This document shows, piece after piece, positions 18,740-29,800 of a DNA stretch of 64,000 bases. The DNA is from Desulfococcus multivorans (GTDB lineage: Bacteria > Desulfobacterota > Desulfobacteria > Desulfobacterales > Desulfococcaceae): positions 2,577,001-2,641,000 of the forward strand of contig NZ_CP015381.1 in the NCBI RefSeq assembly GCF_001854245.1, written 5' to 3'. A program made the position numbers and the translations under genes. The notes beneath the pieces were generated by a model that did not search any database, was not told where the DNA came from, and was given only the letters and a program-made list of their open reading frames with translations. How positions within the stretch are numbered: position 1 is the stretch's first letter; each line of letters starts with the position of its first letter.

Positions 18740-19335
18740 CAGAACGCGATCAGATCTTCCAGCGCCTGCCAGCTGTCCACCTCGATAAAAGGGTGCGCCT
18801 TCCGGTTCCAGGGCTGCCTGAAGAGAATGGGTGTTATTCCCGCCCTTTCCAAATCGAAACAGGTTTCGAGGCGATCCTCGACAAAATAGCGCCTGCGGCG
18901 TTCCCGCAGCACATCGGCCTTGGCCTCAAAGGATCCGGTGGCGGTGATGTCCACACCGGAGGCGGATACGGACAGGGTCTTAAGCATCCACTGATGGATG
19001 GGTTCGGGCGTCGGCCGGGCCGTTACGAAGCAAAGGGGGCCGAAGGTGCTTTCCAACCTTGTCAAAACCTCGCGGGCTCCCCGAAGTGGCCTCAAGCCCT
19101 CATCCCGACTGCCGTCCAGCAGCTTTTCGATGATCTCTCCGATAACCGCCGTCGATATATCCAGGCAATCCTCGAGCATGTAATGGGTGATATCGTCATA
19201 GGCAATATGGGTGATGGCATAATCTTCTCGCGCGATGTCGATAAACAGCCGCATGGTATCCGCCACCACGCCGTCGATATCGAAGGCCAGGGATGCGGGA
19301 TCGATCACCCGCGTCTCAAATCCGGTTCCATACAT
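18739..19335 (-). CDS. HAD-superfamily phosphatase, 5'(3')-deoxyribonucleotidase-like
   Basis: 198 residues with HAD motif I FDIDGVVADT near residue 18, motif II FVTARP with Thr, and motif III/IV YFVEDRLETCFDLERAG. The layout and size resemble 5' nucleotidase (NT5C/YqfW-type) HAD proteins, which dephosphorylate nucleoside monophosphates, but substrates in this superfamily cannot be fixed by sequence. It is tightly coupled to xerC (overlapping stop/start) and 3 bp after the Rho-N gene. Confidence 0.75.
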   Translation of the reverse strand: MYGTGFETRVIDPASLAFDIDGVVADTMRLFIDIAREDYAITHIAYDDITHYMLEDCLDISTAVIGEIIEKLLDGSRDEGLRPLRGAREVLTRLESTFGPLCFVTARPTPEPIHQWMLKTLSVSASGVDITATGSFEAKADVLRERRRRYFVEDRLETCFDLERAGITPILFRQPWNRKAHPFIEVDSWQALEDLIAF

Positions 19336-19338
19336 TCG

Positions 19339-19665
19339 TTACGCCACCCTGCGGGTTTTCTTCTTGAGCCGGATCATCCGTTTGCGATAGATTCCGGCCA
19401 TCCGCTCGTCTTGGGACGCCTGGGCCGATTCACGCTTGGCCTTCAACTCCCGGATCTTTTTTTTCAACTCCCGTACGCCGGTGTCCGTTTTCTTCCGGGC
19501 CGGCTCCTCGATGCCCCGGGCCTTGCGAATCTCGGAGATGAGTTCCTCCTTGTTCATGCCGTGGGCTCCTGTTATGCCGTCAGTGCTCATGGCCAGTTCA
19601 CGAAGTTCCTTGGATGTCATTTTCTCCAGGGGTTTTTCCTTGGTTTCTTTTTTTTTGTCGCCCAT
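19339..19665 (-). CDS. Rho-termination-factor N-terminal (SAP-like) domain small protein
   Basis: A 108-residue basic protein. Residues about 15-55 (MTSKELRELAMS, then GMNKEELISEIRKARG) form the Rho_N helix-extended-loop-helix that binds RNA or DNA. The rest is a lysine/arginine-rich coiled coil (ELKKKIRELKAKRE) ending in RMIRLKKKTRR. It probably binds nucleic acid. The ATG at 19665 is chosen because AAAGGAG lies 11 bp upstream; a longer frame lacks a ribosome site. Confidence 0.75.
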   Translation of the reverse strand: MGDKKKETKEKPLEKMTSKELRELAMSTDGITGAHGMNKEELISEIRKARGIEEPARKKTDTGVRELKKKIRELKAKRESAQASQDERMAGIYRKRMIRLKKKTRRVA

Positions 19666-19763
19666 ACAATAAAACTCCTTTCCAGTGGTCGTTTTGAGGA
19701 ATCGGTGCAAAAAAGCACAAGCGGAGGTCGCCCCCCGCCCATTGTTTCATTCCAAAAGTGAGA

Positions 19764-19793
19764 TTTTTAAACCATTTTTTCAAGTCATGTCAA
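19764..19793 (-). promoter_or_regulatory. Possible sigma70 promoter for the Rho-N/HAD/xerC/hslVU unit
   Basis: On the minus strand TTGACA (19788-19793) is followed after 18 bp by TAAAAA (19764-19769), or after 17 bp by TTAAAA. The -35 box is perfect and the -10 is weak. It lies directly after the uracil-DNA glycosylase stop. The leader then carries a GC-rich inverted repeat (GCGGGGG with CCTCCGC) followed a few bases later by six T, which could act as an attenuator; this part is speculative. Confidence 0.4.
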
Positions 19794-19796
19794 GGA

Positions 19797-20522
19797 CTAA
19801 ATCAGCGCCATCACCTTCAGGATCATCTTTATGTCCTCCCAGGTTTCTCGTTTCCTCTCGGGATAACGCAAAAGATAGGCGGGATGGTACGTCGGCATCA
19901 CCCGTATTCCCCGATAATCGTGAAACCGCCCTCTCAACCGGGAGATGGGGGCGTCTATTTTCAGAAGAGAGCGGGTGGCCGTAGCGCCGAGAGTGCAGAT
20001 GACATCGGGAGAGACGGCCGCGATCTGGCGTTCCAGAAAAGGCACGCAGCATTCAATCTCTTCGGGAAGAGGTGTCCTGTTGGCCGGCGGACGGCACTTG
20101 ACGATATTACAGATGTAAACCGATTCCCGGACGAGCTTCATGGCATCGATAATCCGGTCAAGGAGCCGGCCGGCCCGCCCTACGAAAGGTTCACCGGACA
20201 AATCTTCATCCTCGCCGGGTCCTTCCCCCACGAACACCAGGCGGGCTCGGGGATCGCCCGCCCCGAAGACGATGTTGGTTCGATATCGACAAAGTCCGCA
20301 GCGCCGACAGTCGCCCAGGTCGGTCCGGATCTCTTCCATGGTTTTCCCTGGTAAAGTCGGATCTGAGCCCTCTTTGCCCAGCTGATCGAGTCGCCTCTTG
20401 TCGATGGCGGTATCGAACCCTTTGCAACCGCATGCGGCCATAAACCGCAACGTGTTGCGAAAACCGGCGATGAGGCGTGAGAATTCCTCGCCCATAGCGG
20501 CCTGTGGATCGTCTAAAGGCAT
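19797..20522 (-). CDS. Family 4 uracil-DNA glycosylase (iron-sulfur type)
   Basis: 241 residues. Motif A GEGPGEDED is the family-4 form of the water-activating loop, and TYHPAYLLR is the HPxxLLR DNA-intercalating motif. The iron-sulfur cluster ligands are CRRCGLC, a Cys in IVKCRPP and a Cys of the ECCVPF pair. It removes uracil from DNA in base-excision repair. The first 60 residues are a helical extension of unknown role. It overlaps coaBC by 10 bp. Confidence 0.93.
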   Translation of the reverse strand: MPLDDPQAAMGEEFSRLIAGFRNTLRFMAACGCKGFDTAIDKRRLDQLGKEGSDPTLPGKTMEEIRTDLGDCRRCGLCRYRTNIVFGAGDPRARLVFVGEGPGEDEDLSGEPFVGRAGRLLDRIIDAMKLVRESVYICNIVKCRPPANRTPLPEEIECCVPFLERQIAAVSPDVICTLGATATRSLLKIDAPISRLRGRFHDYRGIRVMPTYHPAYLLRYPERKRETWEDIKMILKVMALI

Positions 20523-21715
20523 CGTTCGCGCACCCGATCGAGAATGATATGCGCCACGGCGTCCTTGTCCATCTCCGCCAGGGGTTCGCAGCTCCCGTCC
20601 CGAAAAAAAAGGGTCACCCGGTTGGTGTCGCTCCCAAATCCCGACGCGGGATGGCCTACCAGATTGCCGACGATCATGTCCAGATTTTTCCGAACGAGTT
20701 TCTCCCGGGCATTCTCTTTCAGATCACGTGTTTCCGCGGCGAATCCGACAAGGATTTGATGGGTTTTCCGCTCCCCCAACGACTTGAGAATATCCTCGTT
20801 TTTGATCAGGGTGAGAACCAGCTGGTCCGCTGTTTTCTTGATCTTGTGCGCTGCAGTCTCAACGGCGCGATAATCCCCGACGGCGGCGCTCTTGATGATG
20901 ATGTCCGCGTCCCCCATGTGGTCGAAAACGGCGAGGGCCATCTCCCCGGCCGTCCGGACCCTGACGGTCTTGACGTTGGCAGGGTCGGGCAATGCCGTGG
21001 GACCGCTGACCAGCACGACATCGCCCCCCCGATATTCGGCGGCACGAGCCAGAGCATACCCCATCTTTCCAGAGGAGGGGTTGCTGATGAAGCGAACAGG
21101 ATCGATGGGCTCACGGGTCGGCCCGGCCGTCACCAGAACCGTCTTTCCCGCCAGATCCTTTCGGGTCAGAAGGGCCGTCAGTCGGTCCAATATCTGCGCC
21201 GGTTCAGGTAAACGTCCCGGACCTACGGTCCTGCAGGCCAGCTCACCGGCCCCCGGTTCCAGAACCAGATGACCGTCTGATTTCAGACACTCGAGATTCC
21301 GCTGCACCGACGGATTCAGATACATGTCCGAATTCATGGACGGACAAATCACCATCGGGCACGTCACTGCCAGAAGAAAAGTGCTGAGGGCGTCGTCGGC
21401 GAACCCATGCGCATATTTCGCAACCATGTTGGCGGTCGCCGGCGCTATCACGACGCCCTGGGCGTCCTGAGCCCATTCGATATGGCGAATGGAGGCGTCG
21501 GGATCGCTTCTGTCAAAAAGATCGGTACAAACCCGCTTTCCGGAGAGGGCTTCGAAGGTCATCGGCCCGACAAACCGGGTCGCATTTCGAGTCATCATCA
21601 CCCTCACGTCGGCGCCGCTTTTGGTGAGCAGACGAAGCAGTTCCACGCTCTTGTAGGCCGCGATGCCGCCCGAGACGCCAAGCACGATGCGTACGCCGTG
21701 GATGGACGTTTTCAT
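20513..21715 (-). CDS. coaBC: Bifunctional phosphopantothenoylcysteine decarboxylase / phosphopantothenate-cysteine ligase
   Basis: 400 residues. The N-terminal flavoprotein half (CoaC) begins [13 protein letters not shown], with an active-site His near SIRHIEWAQ and the substrate clamp PSMNSDMY. The C-terminal half (CoaB) starts around residue 190 with [24 protein letters not shown] and carries KIKK near residue 295. It catalyses two consecutive steps from 4'-phosphopantothenate to phosphopantetheine in CoA synthesis. The ATG at 21715 is 21 bp after a lipoprotein gene. Confidence 0.96.
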   Translation of the reverse strand: MKTSIHGVRIVLGVSGGIAAYKSVELLRLLTKSGADVRVMMTRNATRFVGPMTFEALSGKRVCTDLFDRSDPDASIRHIEWAQDAQGVVIAPATANMVAKYAHGFADDALSTFLLAVTCPMVICPSMNSDMYLNPSVQRNLECLKSDGHLVLEPGAGELACRTVGPGRLPEPAQILDRLTALLTRKDLAGKTVLVTAGPTREPIDPVRFISNPSSGKMGYALARAAEYRGGDVVLVSGPTALPDPANVKTVRVRTAGEMALAVFDHMGDADIIIKSAAVGDYRAVETAAHKIKKTADQLVLTLIKNEDILKSLGERKTHQILVGFAAETRDLKENAREKLVRKNLDMIVGNLVGHPASGFGSDTNRVTLFFRDGSCEPLAEMDKDAVAHIILDRVRERCL

Positions 21716-21736
21716 CCCGTTGAAATACCTCCGAAT

Positions 21737-22252
21737 TCAGTTGGTCGGGAAAGCCCCCTCCGGCAACGGCGATGTATCGAAGCCCGAGGACGGGTTTTGA
21801 ATATTGAGAACGGACGGCAACACCGAAATCTCGGCCTTGGACTGCCAGGCTCCCTCTGATATGGCGATGACACACCAGCGGGTCTCCTTCAGAAAGAGAA
21901 GAATCGTCTTGGCGGTAGATACCGATCCGGTCAGTTTCCAATTGTCTTTGGCCATATTCTCTTTGAAAAAAGCGACCAGAGATCCCCGATCGACCCTTCC
22001 TTTGAAAACCATCATGCCTGCCGCAAATCCGCGGGACTGAAAAGTCGAGGAAGCGTCCCGATCCGGTTTGAGCTCCCCTGGAATCAGAATATCGTTGAAT
22101 CCGTCATAGTAAAGGGGCGCCGGACCCGCCGCGGCCGGACTGCCGGCAGCGTCGTTGCCCTTCAGACTCGAACACCCGGCCAGCCCGCATAACAGGAACA
22201 GGAGCATCACACCGGTCAAGGCATTTTTGCGGAATCCACCATGGTTCATCAT
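21737..22252 (-). CDS. Lipoprotein of unknown function
   Basis: 171 residues. A signal peptide with hydrophobic core LTGVMLLFLLC ends in the lipobox LAGC, so it is an acylated envelope protein. After a Gly/Ala/Pro-rich linker, residues about 45-145 form a conserved-looking alpha/beta domain (FNDILIPGELKPDRD, GFAAGMMVFKGRVDRGSLVAFFKENMAKDNW). The ATG at 22252 follows AAGGAAAC. I do not recognise the family with certainty. It lies 153 bp after galE and 21 bp before coaBC. Confidence 0.7.
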   Translation of the reverse strand: MMNHGGFRKNALTGVMLLFLLCGLAGCSSLKGNDAAGSPAAAGPAPLYYDGFNDILIPGELKPDRDASSTFQSRGFAAGMMVFKGRVDRGSLVAFFKENMAKDNWKLTGSVSTAKTILLFLKETRWCVIAISEGAWQSKAEISVLPSVLNIQNPSSGFDTSPLPEGAFPTN

Positions 22253-22405
22253 CTTGTTTCCTTCCTTATCATTTATGACGTTATCAGGGGATGAGACTGC
22301 AAGCGCACGGGTCAAGGCGCTTTCAGCCGTTTATACGTTAACGTTTCAATACCGGCCCGTAGCATAGGAGACGATTTATGATGATTCCCACAGCCGGCAT
22401 GCAGG

Positions 22406-23401
22406 CTATTCGGGATATCCGTCAGGATAGCGCCGGTGCCAGTTCCAGGCGGTCTCGATGATGGCGTCAAGATCGGAATACTGCGGACGCCAACCCAACT
22501 CTCGTATCGCTTTTTCCGAAGACCCGATCAGTACCGGTACGTCTCCAGGTCGACGCTCCTCGAACCGGACGGGGATGCTCGCCTGCGTAATCCCTCGGGT
22601 TCGTTCGATGACCTCCCGAACCGTAGCGCCGTCGCCGTTTCCAAGGTTGTATTTTCCGCCGGGACCGCCGGCCAACAGTCTTTCGAGTGCCAGAAGATGG
22701 GCCTGAGCCAGATCCTCCACATGAATGTAGTCCCGGACGCATGTGCCGTCCCGGGTCGGATAATCATCGCCGTACACGCTTAAAAAATCCCGTTGCCCCA
22801 AAGCGGTTTTGATAATAATGGGAATCAGATGGGTTTCCGGCCGATGATCCTCCCCCAGATGACCGTCGGGGTCCGCACCGGCGGCATTGAAATATCGAAG
22901 GCAGACGGCGCGAAGCCCGTAGGCTGATTCGACGTCGTCCAGGATCTGTTCAACCATCCATTTGGTTCGGCCGTAGGGGGTGATGGGGTGCTGAACGTGA
23001 TCTTCCGACATGGGCGTTCCGTCGGAAACGCCGTAGGTCGCACAGGAGGAGGAAAAAATCAACCGATTCACCCCATGGCGGACCATGCCCTGGAGAAGAT
23101 TGATGGTATTGGCGACGTTGTTTCCATAATACTTCAGAGGGATATCCACCGATTCAGGAACGCAGGTGTATGCAGCGAAATGAAGTACCCCCTTGATGTC
23201 GTATTCGGAAAAAACACGATCCAGCGTTTCGGGGTCGCCAATGTCGCCTTGAATAAAGGGCCCCCACTGAACCGCCGCCCGATGCCCGCAGACCAGATTA
23301 TCGAGAACGATCGGCCTGTATCCTCGCCGCCAGAGGTATTTGCACATGTGGGAACCGATATATCCCGCACCGCCCACAACCAGAATTTCGTTGTCTGCCA
23401 T
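22406..23401 (-). CDS. galE: UDP-glucose 4-epimerase
   Basis: 331-residue extended SDR. The NAD motif is GGAGYIGSH at the N-terminus, the catalytic Ser/Tyr/Lys set is in SSSCATYG and YGRTK, and RYFNAAGADPDGHLGEDH plus RDYIHVEDLAQAH are typical of GalE. It interconverts UDP-glucose and UDP-galactose for surface polysaccharides. The ATG at 23401 has GGAGG upstream; an earlier in-frame start lacks one. It is the first gene of the leftward array and has its own consensus promoter. Confidence 0.95.
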   Translation of the reverse strand: MADNEILVVGGAGYIGSHMCKYLWRRGYRPIVLDNLVCGHRAAVQWGPFIQGDIGDPETLDRVFSEYDIKGVLHFAAYTCVPESVDIPLKYYGNNVANTINLLQGMVRHGVNRLIFSSSCATYGVSDGTPMSEDHVQHPITPYGRTKWMVEQILDDVESAYGLRAVCLRYFNAAGADPDGHLGEDHRPETHLIPIIIKTALGQRDFLSVYGDDYPTRDGTCVRDYIHVEDLAQAHLLALERLLAGGPGGKYNLGNGDGATVREVIERTRGITQASIPVRFEERRPGDVPVLIGSSEKAIRELGWRPQYSDLDAIIETAWNWHRRYPDGYPE

Positions 23402-23490
23402 AACCGCCTCCGCATCGGAACCGGACGTCTGAAGCAAAGGGTGTCGGTTGAAACCATCCGCAGCGGGTTCCGAAGGATGAAATTCTTATA

Positions 23491-23519
23491 ATTATATATG
23501 ACATCCGTATCGGTGTCAA
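23491..23519 (-). promoter_or_regulatory. Perfect-consensus sigma70 promoter for galE
   Basis: On the minus strand TTGACA (23514-23519) and TATAAT (23491-23496) are separated by 17 bp: 12 of 12 consensus positions. Transcription would start near 23484, giving a leader of about 80 nt before the galE ATG at 23401. It could also read into the lipoprotein and coaBC genes. Confidence 0.85.
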
Positions 23520-23800
23520 TAAACGACTCGACTCAGTTCGCGATGTTGACGGGAAGAAGGCTGATTTCGCCGGAACCATAAAAAATATTGACGAAAACAG
23601 CCGGGAATGGTTTATAGGTGCCGATTTGGATTACCGTCACCTGAAAGGAATTTGTGAATGGGCCTATTCAATTATAGGGAAATGCCGCTGACGCCCGCAT
23701 GCCGTTCCCCTTTCGGCCGTCAAGCCGTCTGAGATTGGTTTCGTCCACCGTTTTTTCGCGTGCATTGCCGCATCAACCCCAAAGAACAGCATGACATCCT
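23520..23800. other. Upstream region of the lipid-synthase gene, no clear promoter
   Basis: About 280 bp divergent from galE. TTGACG at 23588-23593 followed after 17 bp by TTTATA is a weak promoter candidate on the plus strand, and a TTATAG further on could be another -10. No ribosome site is obvious before the synthase ATG at 23801. No open frame of note. Confidence 0.35.
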
Positions 23801-26800
23801 ATGACTGAAAGAACTCCCATCGCCGTAGTTGGGATCGGCGGCGTATTTCCCGGTGCCGTCGATCTGGACGCTTTCTGGCACAACATCGCTAACGGATTGG
23901 AATCGATTCGAAAGATTCCCGAACACCGTTGGCCCGTCGCGCCGGCCAAGGTCGTCGCCCCGATTCCGGCGCCGGACATGGCGCTGTCCATTCGGGCCGG
24001 CATCGTAGACGCCTTTGAGCCCGATGCCGAGGCCTGGGGTCTCGATCCACTGCTGGCGGCGGATCTCGATCCCCTCTACCATCTGGTCCTCAGGGCCGGC
24101 CATGCGGCCTATTCCGACTGCGGAGGGAAGGCTTCGGATTCCGCCCGCACAGGAGTGATCCTCGCCGCCATTGCATTGCCCACCGATGCTGCTTCCCGAA
24201 TCGCTCAGGAAATTTTCGGCCGGGATCTGGCCGAACGATGCCTGAAGGAAACTCTCGGCAATGCCACTGTTCCACCGTTCCGCACACTGAACCGGCGTCA
24301 ATGCCTGGCCGCCCGTGTCACGTCCCTCCCGGGAGCCCTTCTGGCGCGTTCACTGGGACTGGGCGGCGGCAGCTGCACCCTCGATGCCGCCTGCGCATCG
24401 TCCATCTATGCCGTCAAACTGGCCTGCGACGCCCTCGAGTCGCGACGAATGGATGCCGTACTGACGGGGGGCGTCTCTCGGCCGGACAATCTTTACACCC
24501 AAATCGGTTTCAGCCAGCTGCGCGCCCTCTCACCTTCGGGTCGATGCGCCCCCTTCGATGCCGGCGCAGACGGTCTCGTGGTCGGGGAAGGGGCAGGCAT
24601 GCTGATGCTGAAACGGCTGGACGACGCCGTGGCTCAGGGCGACAGGATCTATGCCGTTATCCGGGGTATCGGGCTCTCCAACGACATGCGGGGCAACCTG
24701 CTTGCACCTGACACCGAAGGACAGTTGCGGGCCATGCAGGCAGCGTATGCGGCAGCGGAGTGGTCGCCGTCGGCGGTGGATCACATCGAGTGTCACGGTG
24801 CGGGAACGCCTTTAGGGGACCGCGTCGAGTTGACCAGCCTGAGGGCTTTGTGGAAAGGCACCCGATGGTCCCGAGGCATATGCGCCATCGGGTCGATCAA
24901 ATCGATGATCGGGCACCTGCTTACCGCAGCCGGAGCCGCGGGAATGCTCAAAACCCTTCTGGCGATGAAGCACGCGACACTGCCGCCTTCCCTTCATTTT
25001 ACCCGAGCGGCCGACGGAAGCCCCCTTGAAGGCGGCCCCTTTCGGGTGCAGACCGAGGCCCAGCCATGGGAACCCCGGGAAGATGGGCAACCGCGCCGTG
25101 CTGCCGTCAGCGCCTTCGGCTTCGGCGGGATCAATGGACACCTTCTGTTCGAGGAATACCATCCCGTTGCCACCGCCCGACCCAAACCAAACCGGTCCTC
25201 CGCCGTGGCGGACACACCGCCGCCCGAGATCGCCATCGTCGGAATGGCGGTCCATATCGGCCCCCTCGAGACCCTGAAAGCTTTTCAGGAAGCGGTTTTC
25301 AGGGGCGAGCCCGCTTGTCGGAAACGTCCGACAGGGCGTTTCAAAGGCGCGGACGATGTAGCCGCGGATCATCTGGCGGGACAAGGGGACCACGGGGCTT
25401 ATCTCGAAAATTTTGCCGTCAATGTCGGCGCGTTCCGCATTCCGCCCAAGGAGATCCCGGACATCCTGACGCAGCAACTCCTGATGCTGAAAACAGCGTC
25501 GGACGCCCTCGAAGATGCTCGAATCTCTCTCGGTGGCGAACATCCCCGTGCAGGGGCCGCCATCGGCATGGAATTCGACATGGAAGACACCGACTTCCAC
25601 ACGCGATGGCAGATGATCCATCAGGAAGAGGCCCTCAGGGACGCCCTTCGTCAAAGCCTTCCGGATCTGGACGAGGCATCGGCGTCCCAGTGGCTGACAG
25701 CGCTTCAAGACGCCCTCTCCCGCCCCCTCACCGCCACCAGGGTGGTGGGATCCCTGGGGGGCATCGTCGCCAGCCGTGTGGCCCGGGAATTCCGGTTCGG
25801 TGGTCCGAGCCACGTGGTTTCCTGCGGAGCGGCATCGGGTCTTCGCGCTCTCGACATCGGGATCCGATCCCTTCAGCGGATGGAAACAGACACCTTCCTG
25901 GCTGGGGCGGTGGAACTCACCGGGGACGTCCGCAACATGGTGATCGCCTCGAAAATTCGCCCCTTCAGTACCGGCGATACGGTCCGGCCCTTCGACATTG
26001 ATGCCGACGGGACCCTCCCCGGAGAAGGCGCCGTGGCGCTGGTTCTCAAACGGCGCGATCAGGCAGTCGCCGACGGCGATCGGATCTATGCCGTCGTCAA
26101 AGGTCTCGGAGGCGCCTCGGCAGACGGCGAAGATCCCAAGGCCATGAAGGCGGCTTACGCCCGCTCCCTGAGGCGGGCACTGAATGACGCCGGCATTCCG
26201 GCGGGCTCGGTCGGTTACGTGGAAGCGCACGGCAGCGGGAACCCCGATGAGGATCGGATCGAAACCGAAGCGCTCCACGAGGTATTCAATGATGAAACGA
26301 ACCGTCCCGCCGTGGGATCCCTGAAATCTCTGGTCGGCGATACGGGCGCGGTGTCGGGCCTGGCATCTGTGGTCAAGACCGCTCTGTCCCTCTACCACGA
26401 CATCATACCGCCGCTCAGCGGTTTTACGGCGCCCGCCCACGAGGCCTGGCTGTCAGAGAGATTTCACATCCCCATCCAGCCCCAGTTCTGGATCCGGGAC
26501 CGAAAGGACGGTCCTCGTCGGGCCGCCGTCTCTTCCATGACGACGGACGGCAACACGGTTCACGCCGTTCTGGAAGCCGTTGACGGGTCTCTCCCCGAAA
26601 AAATTTCCGTCCGGAACGATCGGGAGCGACAGCGCCCCCTGGGGCTTGAAGGCCCGGGGCTGTTTGTCGTGGAAGGCCAACACCCTGAAACCCTTCTTGA
26701 AGGACTCGACCGTCTGGATCGCCACTCCCGAAATGACGCCGCGACGATGGCGGCATCCGCGGCCGCATGGTTCCGTGAGCGCCGCCCCGTTGCCCCGGGA

Positions 26801-29800
26801 CAGCCCATGGCCGCAGCCGTCGTCGCCCACACCCCCGATGCTCTCCGCCATTGGGTCGACGAATGTCGAAGCGCCGTCCGATCTCGAACACCCCGGAAGA
26901 TCATCGGATCGAACGGTGTGGCTTTTTTCCCCGAACCGATGGGACCGGAAGGCCGGATCGCCTATGTCTACCCCGGATCGGGGAACCATTATCTTGGCAT
27001 GGGCAGGGGCGTCGGCGTTCAGTGGCCTGAAATCCTGAGGGAGATGGACCGGGAGACCCAGGCACTCAAAACCCAGATGTTCCCCGGATGCTATATACCG
27101 TTTCGTGTCTCGTGGGAGAATGGATGGGAAGCGGCGGCACACCGCAAGATTGTCTCCGACCCCCATCACATGATTTTCGGTCAGGTGGTGCACGGCGGCA
27201 TGATGACTCGTCTGGCGGGTCGGTTCGGACTCAGGCCCGATGCGGTGATCGGCTACAGCCTCGGAGAGTCGGCCGGCCTGTTCGCCACGGAGGCATGGCC
27301 TGAACGGGGCGAGATGCTGAGACGAATGCAGGAGACTTCCCTTTTCAAGACCGACCTGGCCGGCCCCTGCAATGCCGCCAGAAGCGCCTGGCACCTTCCG
27401 GAAGATCAGGCGGTGGACTGGCGAGTCGCCGTCGTAAACCGGAGGGCGGCCGAAGTCCGGGACGCTCTTCCCCGTTGGCCCTTGGCGCGGCTGTTGATCG
27501 TGAACACGCCTTCTGAATGCGTCATCGGCGGCAACGGCGATCACGTCGCCGGCATTATCCGGACCCTCAACTGCGAAGCTGTATACCTGGAAGGCGTGGT
27601 CACCGTTCACTGCGACGCCGTTGTTCCCGTCGCGGAGGCATACCGGGAGCTTCACCGATTCCCCACATCGCCCCCTCCCGACATTCAGTATTACAGTTGC
27701 GCTCTGGGTCGGGTCCAGGCGATGACCGAAGCATCGGCGGCTGAAGACATCCTCGCCCAGGCCGTTGCAGGATTCGATTTCCCGGCGACGATAGAACAAG
27801 CCTATGCCGACGGTATACGGCTTTTCATCGAAATGGGACCCCAGTCCTCCTGCAAGCGAATGATCGGCCAGATCCTTCAGGGGAAACCCCATTCAGCCGT
27901 TTCCATCTGCGAACGCAGGGAAGACGACACCCTTACGGTTCTCAAGTTTCTGGGAACGCTCGCCGCCGAGCGGGTATCGCTGGATCTTGAACCGCTTTAC
28001 GGCGAGGCGGCCTTTTCCGAAGCGCCGATAGAAATCCATAGCCCTCAAGATCGGGGTCTCGGAACCATCCAAAGAATCGTCGGGGGAGGAACTCCGAAAT
28101 CGTTACCGGCCCCTCCCCTTCCGATCCGCCCTTCCGCACTTCCGGAGCCGTCCGGAGCACCCTCGGAAAAATCGTCTCACCGAGGTGACGGTGTTGCCGG
28201 TTCGGCGGCAGCCCAACGCCTCCCTCTCCACCCGCCGGTGCCGGAAAGGATACCTCATGGCGACGTCGGCACGAAGACCATCCAAGCCGTCGAAAAGCAT
28301 CCGCCGGCGCCGCACTGTTTCGCCGGCGCCGAGCGCCCGCCCTTCTCCCGATTTCTCGCCGCAGTGACCGACAACATCGCCGCCACGGCCGAAGCCCATA
28401 AGGCATTCCTCGACTTTTCCGACGCCCTGACCCGAAATTACGGCAAGAGCTTTGCTATCCAGGTTCGTCTTCTCGAGGAAATGACAACCGTCGAAGGGGA
28501 TCTTTCCTCGAGGGCTCAAACACCAAGGGAGGCCCGGGGCACCGCGCAAGTCGGCGACCCGCAGCCGGCGTATTCCCGGGAGATGTGCATGGAATTCGCC
28601 GTCGGCTCCGCAGCCCGCGTGTTGGGGCCCGAATTCGCCGTAGTGGACACCTATCCGGTACGGGTTCGACTTCCGGATACCCCCCTCATGCTGGTGGATC
28701 GGATCCTTTCGATCGAGGGTCGGAAGGGCGGATTGGGCTCGGGGCGAATCGTCACCGAACACGACGTCCTCCCCGATGCCTGGTATCTCGACGGAGATCG
28801 GGCACCTACATGTATTTCCGTGGAAGCGGGTCAGGCCGATCTTTTTCTGTCAGCCTACCTGGGTATCGACCTCCGGGTGAAAGGAGAACGCGCCTACCGC
28901 CTGCTCGACGCCAAGGCCACCTTTCATCGGGGGTTACCCCGACCGGGCGAGGTCATCCGGTATGACATCCATATCGACAAGTTTGTCCGGCAAGGCAAAA
29001 CCTATATGTTCTTCTTCCGCTTCGAGGGGTTCATCGGCGCCGAACATCTTATCACCATGCGGGACGGCTGTGCCGGATTCTTCACCGAAGCCGAGGTTCG
29101 CAATTCCGGCGGCATCATCCGACAAGAGACCGGAACAGCCCCGCAACCGGGCAGCAAAGACTTCACCGAACTGGTGCCCATGGTGGTCGAACAATATGAC
29201 GATTCAGCGGTGGACGCCCTTCGTCAGGGCGATCCGGCCCGTTGCTTCGGTACAGCCTTCAACGGCGTGACGCTGCCTGCCGGCGTCCGGCTGCCCGGAG
29301 GACTTATGCGTCTCGTCCATCGTGTCGTCGGACTGGAACCCGGAGGCGGTCGGTATGGGCTGGGCATCATTCGGGCGGAGGCCGACGTCCGACCCGACGA
29401 CTGGTTCCTTACCTGCCATTTCACCGATGATATGGTCATGCCGGGGACCCTGATGTACGAATGCTGCATGCACACCCTCAGAATCTTCCTCCAACGAATG
29501 GGATGGATATCGGAAAACCCCGAGGCCCGTTATGAACCGGTCCCCGGCAAAGAAAGTATTCTCAGGTGCCGGGGTCCCGTTACTCCCGCGACACGAAAGG
29601 TGCTTTACGAGGTTGAAATCGCCGCGCTCGGTTACGATCCGGAGCCCTATGCATTGGCCGATGCCATGATGTATGCCGACGGCCGACCCATCGTCCGTTT
29701 CGAGAACATGTCCATGAAATTGTCGGGAGAAACCCGCGAAAACTTAACGTCTTTCTGGAAGTACCGTTCCACGGGCCATTCCGTGCAGACCGTCGTGTTC

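Noticed and set aside
24812-26440. 542-codon antisense frame opposite the lipid synthase, and similar long frames opposite pilB (2875-4467), secD (45050-46381), rng (41217-42593) and argH (10990-12543)
   Set aside because: All overlap strong, recognised genes on the opposite strand, have Arg/Gly/His-rich unnatural compositions and no ribosome sites. They are expected shadows of GC-rich coding DNA.
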